Shown: one piece after another, positions 1 to 6,364 of the stretch
How positions within the stretch are numbered: position 1 is the first letter of the stretch
Layout: the number at the start of each line of letters is the position of its first letter
Source: Chryseobacterium daecheongense
Lineage (GTDB): Bacteria > Bacteroidota > Bacteroidia > Flavobacteriales > Weeksellaceae
Length of the DNA: 64,000 nucleotides
Direction: 5' to 3'
Assembly (NCBI GenBank): GCA_027920525.1
Contig: CP115858.1
Span: forward strand, 4,464,001 to 4,528,000
Notes under the pieces: generated by a model
The model's database searches: none
What the model was told of the DNA's origin: nothing
What the model saw: the letters and a program-made list of their open reading frames with translations, nothing else
Position numbers and translations under genes: made by a program

Positions 1-420
1 TTAGTTTGCTCAACAGAGGTCTTGTCGATTTCCTGATGCAAATTTGAAATATTTTTTTCTTAAACTTTCTTTCCTGTATTTTTTTGGGAATCCATTTTTT
101 TGCAAAAAAATAAACCCACCACAAAAAAACTACACCGACTCCCGGCGGATTCTCCGCTCCAATTTTTAGCCTAAAACATTTCACGAGACATTGGCATAGA
201 AAAGTCGAAACCTCAGTTGTACGAAGCAAACAGCAGGAGTTCTTTGAAATCATCGGAAAAACAACAAACAAAAACGAAACTTATTTTATGCTTTTTACCC
301 AGGGCTCCTGCCACTTCAGAGAAAGTCAAGTGTCCTCGATACCAAAGCATACAACTCAAATTTAAATAACATTTTAAATAATATAACTACTAACTAATAA
401 ATATAATATTATGATCAATT
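1..420. other. Non-coding stretch with an 18-bp palindrome
   Basis: No convincing gene is seen. A perfect palindrome ATTTTTTTGCAAAAAAAT lies at 94-111. A short GC-rich inverted repeat (GCGGA, TTC, TCCGC) follows near 143-155. The last 60 bases before the gene at 421 are almost pure A/T and may carry its promoter, but no clean TAnnTTTG box was identified. Confidence 0.4.
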
Positions 421-1068
421 ATGGCAATTTTTAATACAAATTTTTATCCAACTCCTGAAAATTTAATAAGAAAACTTTTAGAACCTTATAAAATCACTGG
501 AAAATATGAATACAAAGACAATTTTATAATTAATGGTAACGTCTTAGAACCAAGCGCAGGAAAAGGAGACATAACAAAATTTATTGAAGATAAAACTAGA
601 TCTAAAATTTATTGTATAGAATTAGAACCAGAGCTTCAACAAATTTTACGTGCTGAAGGATTCCATGTTATACACAGTGATTTTCTAAATTATGAAAAGG
701 ATATGTATTTCGATTTTATAATTATGAATCCACCTTTTGATAGTGGAGACCTACATTTATTAAAAGCTATTGAAATTGCTTCAAAAACTAAAATAGCATG
801 TATTCTGAATGCTGAGACAATAAAAAATCAATTTTCGGAAAGTAGAAAAAGATTAGCATTTTTCCTTCAAAAATATAATGCAAAAATTGAGTTTGTAGAA
901 AATGCTTTTGTTGATGCTGAAAGAAAAACAAATGTAGAAGTTGCATTAATTTGGCTTGAGATCAATAAAAAAGATAATTTTTTTGATTTTGAGTACGTTA
1001 AAGAAAACGAAATTTCTTCAGATTTTAATTATGATTTTGCAGAGTTTGAAGTACAAAAAAATGATTAA
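421..1068 (+). CDS. SAM-dependent DNA adenine methylase-like protein
   Basis: This 215-aa protein has the layout of a class I SAM-dependent N6-adenine methyltransferase. It has an N-terminal YPTPENL segment, a SAM-binding motif EPSAGKGD near residues 43-50, an acidic IELEPE strand end near 71-76, and the catalytic NPPF tetrad near residues 103-106. The likely reaction is methyl transfer to adenine N6 in DNA. It is shorter than most restriction-linked enzymes and shows no target-recognition domain, and no endonuclease lies beside it, so it looks like an orphan methylase of mobile DNA. The ATG at 421 leaves the PTPENL segment intact. Target and activity are unknown; a truncated relative of a longer methylase is possible. 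Confidence 0.7.
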   Translation: MAIFNTNFYPTPENLIRKLLEPYKITGKYEYKDNFIINGNVLEPSAGKGDITKFIEDKTRSKIYCIELEPELQQILRAEGFHVIHSDFLNYEKDMYFDFIIMNPPFDSGDLHLLKAIEIASKTKIACILNAETIKNQFSESRKRLAFFLQKYNAKIEFVENAFVDAERKTNVEVALIWLEINKKDNFFDFEYVKENEISSDFNYDFAEFEVQKND

Positions 1069-1151
1069 TATTATATTATTAGTAAATGCGGAAAAAAAGG
1101 TTAAAACCTTTAATAATAGAGTTTATGCGTTTGATCAAGGGAAATCCGGTG

Positions 1152-1220
1152 GGGGTATCACTGTTAGGAACTTTCACTGGGGTATTATTGTTAGGAACAT
1201 TAAGTGGGGTATTATAATTT
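1152..1220. repeat. 27-bp direct repeats, about 2.5 copies (iteron-like)
   Basis: GGGGTAT begins at 1152, 1179 and 1206, exactly 27 bp apart. The first two units share TGTTAGGAAC at the same offset and differ at a few positions; the third is partial. The array lies just beyond the 3' end of the replication-initiator-like pseudogene. Array period and position suggest replication iterons, but iterons usually lie upstream of rep genes, so this is inference. Confidence 0.6.
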
Positions 1221-2120
1221 TAGCTCAATACATTTATCAACAAACCATTTTAAATAATCGTCTCCAACTACATCTGCTTTAAGTCTACTTTTAGTTATCA
1301 CATTAATTTTTTCATATCCATGTTCTTCAAATTTAGTTTTAATATAGACTAAATGTTTATCAATTAATTTGCGCTTTTTCTTAATGTATTTTAATGCGTT
1401 ACTGGCTTTATATTCATCATTAGACGGATATTCTATGAAAACTGTATTTTTAGTTTCATATAAAGAAAAGTTGATGCTATCTTTCTGAATAGAAAAGCCG
1501 AAGGAAATGTTTCCGATCTCATTCAATTTTTTCTTAATTGAAGATAAAAAAAATTCAAGTTTTGACTTTTTATTATAATGATCAGCAAGCGCTAATTCTG
1601 CAATAAATTTTTTTAATTTTTATATTACCCCCATTCATTTTCCCAAATTTCTTTTTAATGTATAAATATACATTAAGAGGCATTGGAGACGAGGACGCAA
1701 ATAAAATGCTTCTGTAACCTTTTGAATAGCCATTAATATTATTTAAGAGCATATTGGCTGTAGGTTTGGTAATATAAAATCTGATATAATTATCTCCCTT
1801 GTTATAAATCGGCAGCTCAATAAAATTGGCCATTAAATATTCATTTCCAGTATTTGATTTAAACCGGTGGTTCCCTAAAGTTTTAAGCACCTGGAGCTGT
1901 TAATATTCCAATTATCATTTAAAACTATAGTAGGAATAATCATTTGAAACATGTTGAAATTATCTGTAAAATAATTTTCATCTATGATTGCTAATTTTTT
2001 CCCAGACTCTAAAACTCTTCTTTTTTCAATTTCTTCTTGTCTTATATCAGTTAGAGATAAGAAACGACCATTCTGAATTATCAGATCATTGGAAATAATT
2101 CCCGTTTCGTGAGCTACCTT
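1212..2120 (-). pseudogene. Frameshifted replication-initiator-like protein (remnant)
   Basis: Minus-strand coding sense continues across at least three frames. The 2120-1900 part reads VAHETGIISNDLIIQNG and on to NDNWNINSS. The 1890-1625 part reads LKTLGNHRFKS to KKKFGKMNGG. The 1619-1212 part reads KLKKFIAELALADHYNKKSK to KCIELKL with a stop at 1212. Frameshifts fall near 1895 and 1622. Joined, the sequence has the feel of a Rep_3-type winged-helix plasmid initiator: hydrophobic/basic helices, a KKF-G-MNGG turn, then a second half with FGFSIQKDSINFSLYE. That assignment is from memory of the family and is uncertain. The 5' end is fused to an unrelated broken gene at about 2110-2125, so it is certainly non-functional as it stands. 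Confidence 0.45.
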
Positions 2121-2126
2121 CTATAT

Positions 2127-2567
2127 TCTCAAATGGATATTAATACTTCAAATCCACAAGGTGTGTTTAATGTTGATGGAGGAAAAGATAATACTGCTTT
2201 AGGGCTTCCAACTATTGCTCAGCAAACCAATGATATCATATTTTCTAAAGAAGGGAAATTAGGTATAGACATAACCAAACCACACAAAAATTCATCTGTT
2301 CACATAAAGCATTACCAAAATCTGATGATAAAACAAAATTACCACAATTTGATTTATTACAACCTGATCAATATAATGACGATCCAAGTATGGAGGGAAT
2401 GATTATTTATAATAAGGCCGAAAAAATGGTTCAATTATATGATTCTTTAGATAAACTTTTACACGAGCAGCGAAGTACAATTGAAGGCTTTGAGAATTAT
2501 GAAACATCTATTTACGGAAGAGTAAAAAATTTAGGTACCAATAACATTTACGATAAAAAATTAAGGT
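2127..2567 (+). pseudogene. Broken flavobacterial surface-protein gene (GINTSNPQG type)
   Basis: The frame reads SQMDINTSNPQGVFNVDGGK, close to the mature N-terminus of many Chryseobacterium secreted proteins that start after a signal peptide with GINT-NPQ. The signal peptide is missing because the gene is joined to the pseudogene on its left. At about 2310 the frame breaks: the sense continues in another frame as KALPKSDDKTKLPQFDLLQP, then MEGMIIYNKAEKMVQLYDS, ending at TAG 2565-2567. Downstream to about 2671 there may be a further scrap of the same protein. The function of the intact family is unknown to me; possibly cell-surface or fibre-like. Confidence 0.55.
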
Positions 2568-2858
2568 AGCTTTCTTGTTTTGGAAAGCTGGCAAGTTTCA
2601 GTAAAACTACAGGAACATGCAATACTCACACTACGGCTTGGCCTGTTTGTTTGGATACTACCACCTCTTAAAAAATGGACATAGTTCCACACTTTTTTTT
2701 TGCCTATAAACCAAATCTTGTTATGAAAAATATTTATTGCGACATATTTTGGCGCTCACTAAAAGTATATTGCCTTTAAATTACTTAAAACATTACGGAA
2801 AACCCTAAACTGTGAATTAAAAAATATTTTTATATTAGCTAACTTAAGATTACAAACA
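2568..2858. other. Non-coding gap upstream of the lipoprotein gene
   Basis: The first 100 bases may be a residue of the broken gene to the left. The rest is AT-rich, with no gene or hairpin that I can support. It should contain the promoter of the lipoprotein cluster. Confidence 0.35.
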
Positions 2859-4157
2859 TTGAAAAGCAAATTTATTTTAAAGCTACTGCTCTTAGTCGCA
2901 TTTAGCATTTTGGTTTATTCCTGTATGCATGATGACTTGAATTCCTCAGCCGAAAATTCCCCATCTAAAGAGTATAATTCCAAAAGCCTCTGGAAAGAAG
3001 ATGAAACCTACATTAAAAACGTAATGAAGATATACCAGGAGAATGAATCTGAAATAAAAAAAGTAAACGGGACACCCTTATGGGATTATGCTATGACTAT
3101 GGGACGTACTAATGAGAGCTTTTTAATAGTTCCTATTGCAAATGGCAAAACAATTGTATCTTGTTTAAAAGTTCCTAGAAATGGAAATTATATCACATTT
3201 ATCAATGATATCGATCCTGAACATATCAAATTTTTTGAAGGTTATGCAACATTAGAAAAAAGAAAACCTCTAAAACAAGATAAAATGAGCTCTGAAGCTG
3301 CCAGAGGTATTGTACAGTGTGCTGTTAGCTCGGTCTCAATGTGGTATCCCAACAGCGAAACAAATCCAGATGCCGGTGGGCATTGGGAAACTCAATACAT
3401 TACAGTATGCAATGAAATTGGAGGTGGTGATACACCAACGAATCCAAATCCAGAAGGTCCCACATTTCCTTATTATCCTGGCGGGGGTGGAGGGACTAAT
3501 AGTAGTGGGAATCCTTGTCAAAAATTAAAGGAAAAAACGACATCAACAAACTTCCAAAGTAATATTACAACTTTAGAAGGTAAAACAGGAGACAATTATG
3601 AAAGTGGTTTTAGAATATCATCAGATGGTCAAAGTCAGATTTTACAAAATAAACCAGGAACGAGAGAGGTAGACATGAAAATTTTCACCAATACTGTACT
3701 TCTTATGCATTCTCATTATGATAAACTTTTCCCCATGTTTTCGCCTGGAGATATAGTCTTTTTTAATAAATGGATTATATGGGCTCAAAATTGGAATTCT
3801 GTATCGACTAACACACCTAAAATTCCTCTAAATGATCTTACCTTTGTTCTTGTAACAAGTAATGGAAATTATTCAATAAACTTTGATGGTACTAATACAA
3901 CATCTTTACCGAACTATACTCAAGAAGAATTCGATAATTTAAATGAAAAGTATATAGAACAGTTAAGTAGTGCAGTCAGTGTTGGTAATGTTAGTGGAAA
4001 TATAAATTATGATACAGAAAAACTTGAAAAAGAATTTTTGAAATTTTTAGCTAAAAGAATGGATATGCCAGGTTTAAAATTGTATCAAACTAAATCAAAC
4101 GGAAACAAAGAAATTAAATTAGTGAATGGAAACAGATCTGAAGTACCTTGTCCATAA
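2859..4157 (+). CDS. Secreted lipoprotein with a JAMM-like HxH...SxxD motif
   Basis: The start codon is TTG. It is the only start that keeps the full signal peptide, and no ATG precedes the lipobox (VYSC, Cys22). The mature protein faces the periplasm or the cell surface. After about 190 residues comes a Pro/Gly-rich linker (GGGDTPTNPNPEGP to GGGGG), then a C-terminal domain starting CQKLKEKT. That domain carries H284-S-H286 and, nine residues on, S295-P-G-D298. This resembles the JAMM metalloprotease motif HxHx7SxxD but has eight intervening residues. Lipoprotein, linker and putative peptidase tip recall flavobacterial polymorphic toxin-like or processing proteins. The next two genes are close and probably co-transcribed. 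The enzymatic role is inferred from the motif alone. Confidence 0.6.
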   Translation: MKSKFILKLLLLVAFSILVYSCMHDDLNSSAENSPSKEYNSKSLWKEDETYIKNVMKIYQENESEIKKVNGTPLWDYAMTMGRTNESFLIVPIANGKTIVSCLKVPRNGNYITFINDIDPEHIKFFEGYATLEKRKPLKQDKMSSEAARGIVQCAVSSVSMWYPNSETNPDAGGHWETQYITVCNEIGGGDTPTNPNPEGPTFPYYPGGGGGTNSSGNPCQKLKEKTTSTNFQSNITTLEGKTGDNYESGFRISSDGQSQILQNKPGTREVDMKIFTNTVLLMHSHYDKLFPMFSPGDIVFFNKWIIWAQNWNSVSTNTPKIPLNDLTFVLVTSNGNYSINFDGTNTTSLPNYTQEEFDNLNEKYIEQLSSAVSVGNVSGNINYDTEKLEKEFLKFLAKRMDMPGLKLYQTKSNGNKEIKLVNGNRSEVPCP

Positions 4158-4175
4158 AAGATAAAAAAGAAAATT

Positions 4176-4742
4176 ATGAAAAATATATTTTTAATTATTG
4201 TAACACTCTCTTCATTGTATTTTAAGGCACAAACATACCCTTTAAATACATCTCCAAGTGATATTCCTGCTAACGGTTATATAAAAGATATGAACAATGA
4301 GCTAAACAAGTATGTAGGTTTGTGGAAAGGAACATGGGATGGAAAAACACTATTTTTAGAATTACGAAAAGTAAAATATTATTATGGTGGTAATGACCCC
4401 TATTATATAGATAAAATTGTTGGAGAAAGAAAAGTTGTTACGGCTAACGGCACTAGAGAAATTGATAGAATTACTAGATTCGATGAAAAATCCCCGGAAT
4501 TCAGAGGAATGACCATAAGTTTAAAAAATGGTAATTGGAAAAGATTAACTTTTTATCCTAAAAATATGTGTAGAAAAATGGCAAGTATAGATATTACAAA
4601 TTTTACACCCACACAGATGACATTGCATTTTGAGTATTTGCCCAGTATTGTCGAACCAAACTGTCAGCATAATTCATATGTTGATCAGAATGGAGACTTT
4701 CCTATTAACTTTCCTAAAGACATTGTGTTAATAAAACAATAA
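4176..4742 (+). CDS. DUF6705-like secreted protein
   Basis: A 188-aa protein with a signal peptide (MKNIFLIIVTLSSLYFKAQ). The rest is one compact domain with YVGLWKGTWDGKTLFLELRK, which looks like the start of a lipocalin-like beta-sheet, and an aromatic-rich centre (YYYGGNDPYYI). It matches my memory of the flavobacterial DUF6705 family, of unknown function. It begins 18 bases after the lipoprotein gene and ends 7 bases before the next gene, so it lies in the same transcript. An accessory or protective role for the lipoprotein is only a guess from position. Confidence 0.6.
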   Translation: MKNIFLIIVTLSSLYFKAQTYPLNTSPSDIPANGYIKDMNNELNKYVGLWKGTWDGKTLFLELRKVKYYYGGNDPYYIDKIVGERKVVTANGTREIDRITRFDEKSPEFRGMTISLKNGNWKRLTFYPKNMCRKMASIDITNFTPTQMTLHFEYLPSIVEPNCQHNSYVDQNGDFPINFPKDIVLIKQ

Positions 4743-4749
4743 CTCAACT

Positions 4750-5208
4750 ATGTGTAAAATATTATTGGTATTTTTACTTTTATTATTTTCCAAATCATTA
4801 TTTTCTCAGAAGTTTTATCTAAAATTTCAACATTCAAGTGCAATTGTTATTGGACATAAAGTCGATATTATGTTCGAAACTTTCAAAGGAAAGGGTGTAA
4901 AAGTTTTTGTTCAAAAAGACAAAGATGTAAAGTTTAGTTTAAAAATTTCAAAAAAGAAATTTGAAAAAGTATATAATGCGATTCTAAAGATTGAAAATGA
5001 TACAATTTCAGTAAAAGATAATTTAATAGATGGATCTTTTACTACAATAACATTATATGATAATTTTGATAATGAAAAAACATATTACGCCTCAGGGTTA
5101 AATAGTAAATCTCAAAATAGTGAATCTCAAAGAGATTTTTGGAATGCTACTAAATTGATAATATCGGCTGCAAGGCTTAAAATGGAAGATTTAATAGATT
5201 ACAAATAA
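4750..5208 (+). CDS. Secreted protein of unknown function
   Basis: A 152-aa protein with a clear signal peptide (LLVFLLLLFSKSLFSQ) and a Lys-rich mature region (GKGVKVFVQKDKDVKFSLKI). I do not recognise the family. It is the last gene of the three-gene unit and is followed by a strong terminator at 5264. The AT-rich composition matches its two partners, suggesting they arrived together. Confidence 0.55.
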   Translation: MCKILLVFLLLLFSKSLFSQKFYLKFQHSSAIVIGHKVDIMFETFKGKGVKVFVQKDKDVKFSLKISKKKFEKVYNAILKIENDTISVKDNLIDGSFTTITLYDNFDNEKTYYASGLNSKSQNSESQRDFWNATKLIISAARLKMEDLIDYK

Positions 5209-5263
5209 GACCAGAACCAATTAAAAGATTATTTTAACAGAATAATAGTTAAAAATATTCATA

Positions 5264-5297
5264 ATCCCGGATTAGTCGTCCGGGATATTTTTTTTTC
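5264..5297 (+). terminator. Rho-independent terminator of the lipoprotein unit
   Basis: Perfect stem ATCCCGGA (5264-5271) / TCCGGGAT (5279-5286) with a 7-base loop, followed by a long T-run. It sits 55 bases after the stop at 5208. Confidence 0.85.
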
Positions 5298-5373
5298 AAT
5301 ATTTCCCTTTGAAGATATTTTGAGAGAGTAAAATAGAACTGACACAAAAATAGTTAGGTACTAGGAGAAATAA

Positions 5374-5400
5374 AAAAATCCGATTCTTGTTAGGATTTTT
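5374..5400 (-). terminator. Terminator of the HTH gene
   Basis: AAAAATCC (5374-5381) pairs with GGATTTTT (5393-5400). On the minus strand it directly follows the stop of the 5403-5717 gene and ends in a T-run. Confidence 0.55.
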
Positions 5401-5402
5401 AT

Positions 5403-5717
5403 TTAAAAAAAAGAATTTTGAAAATCTAAAATTTGTTTATTTGTTATATTGCAGTATTGTTCGCCAAAATCAAACATTGTAAATCCCATTGATTCAACGA
5501 TAAGAGTTATTGTTACCATTGATGATCTTTTTTTACCACTAAAAGCATTTGTTACGGTTGCTTTTCTTATATCAGCATTAGAATTGATTGCAATTTTTTC
5601 ATAACTATCAATGATATCAGACTTATTATTTTCGGAATAACCTTTATTACGGCTAAGTAATAGTCGTAATGCAATTGCAGTCTTTATCATTATGATTTTC
5701 TCAGCATCAGTAAACAT
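5403..5717 (-). CDS. Small helix-turn-helix regulator-like protein
   Basis: A 104-aa protein. The middle reads SNADIRKATVTNAFSGKKRSS, then a helix ending ESMGFTMFDFGE. This is the layout of Bacteroidota XRE-like proteins, where a recognition helix (RKATVTNAFSG) is followed by a helix placing GF-DF. It lies alone on the minus strand, divergent from the SusC gene, with an imperfect inverted repeat (GGTACGC / GTTTACC) 34 bases upstream that could be its operator. It may control the leader and SusC operon to its right; that is inference. The start is the ATG at 5717. Confidence 0.55.
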   Translation of the reverse strand: MFTDAEKIIMIKTAIALRLLLSRNKGYSENNKSDIIDSYEKIAINSNADIRKATVTNAFSGKKRSSMVTITLIVESMGFTMFDFGEQYCNITNKQILDFQNSFF

Positions 5718-5750
5718 ACTTGCAATTAAGAACTATTAAAATTTTTATTC

Positions 5751-5768
5751 GGTACGCTTTCGTTTACC
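5751..5768. promoter_or_regulatory. Imperfect inverted repeat, possible HTH operator
   Basis: GGTACGC (5751-5757) and GTTTACC (5762-5768) are inverted with 5 of 7 bases matching, between the minus-strand HTH gene and a plus-strand -7 box at 5783. Confidence 0.3.
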
Positions 5769-5782
5769 AAATATATTTTTAC

Positions 5783-5790
5783 TATATTTG
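5783..5790 (+). promoter_or_regulatory. Bacteroidota -7 box TATATTTG
   Basis: It matches TAnnTTTG. No exact TTTG -33 element is present; TTTCG lies near 5758-5762. Transcription would start near 5797 and run through the hairpin at 5888-5945 toward the SusC gene. Confidence 0.45.
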
Positions 5791-5887
5791 TAAAATAAGT
5801 TACAATAAATGTGACTTTCCGATACTTCAACGAAATATTAGAAGCTATTGTTTAGAATCTTGTAATAGAAAACTGGTAATTTTTAAA

Positions 5888-5945
5888 GCAACAAGATGAT
5901 AAGCAGAAAGCTCACGACCTAGGCGTGGGCTCTCTTATCTGTTGC
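5888..5945 (+). ncRNA. Long stem-loop in the SusC leader, possible structured RNA
   Basis: Three stacked helices are readable: GCAACA (5888-5893) with TGTTGC (5940-5945), GATAAG with CTTATC, and AGCTCACG with CGTGGGCT (one G-T pair), closed by the loop ACCTAGG. That is 20 pairs in 58 bases. A second, weaker GTAC-based inverted repeat follows at 5958-5985, then eight T at 5994-6001. The arrangement could be a small RNA with its terminator or an attenuator in the leader. It matches no riboswitch class that I know. Confidence 0.5.
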
Positions 5946-6364
5946 ACGGTATACCAGTACCCCTATTACGGATAATGTAGAGTACCCACGTCGTTTTTTT
6001 TCCAATGCTGTTTGTCCACCTTTACATTACAATCTAAGCACGCTTCCTAAACATAGTATCAGACTACACGATACAATAGGAGGGTACAACCTATTGCGGC
6101 TTTAAAAAGCTTACACGGGAACACAGATTTCATTCATATTAAATTCTTTCCGGTGCCTTGCGGTCAATGATTGCAGAACCTCACCAGTCCTTTTTCATAT
6201 CAAAGGGCATCAGGAAAGTCTTTATGTAAAAAATGAATCAAAAAAAATACTCAACTTAAAAATCAGAAGAAAGAAAAAAGCCCCTTCCCATGCAGTTTGA
6301 CGACCTAGGGAAAGAGCGTAGTTCAGTAATTAATCATTTAAAAATTAAAAACCTTTACAAATCT
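5946..6364. other. Untranslated leader of the SusC operon
   Basis: About 420 bases between the stem-loop and the SusC start. It holds the T-run at 5994-6001 and short imperfect inverted repeats (for example ACAATAGG / CCTATTG near 6072-6097). An in-frame ATG exists at 6290, but the segment 6290-6364 lacks signal-peptide character, so it is taken as leader. Confidence 0.4.

Noticed and set aside
297..325. ACCCAGG near 297 as a left att copy of the tRNA 3' end
   Set aside because: Similarity stops after seven bases; it does not continue into the T-arm sequence.
956..1282. Plus-strand frame across the 27-bp repeats
   Set aside because: It overlaps the methylase in another frame and its periodic GGITVRN/WGIIVRN pattern is only the translated DNA repeat.
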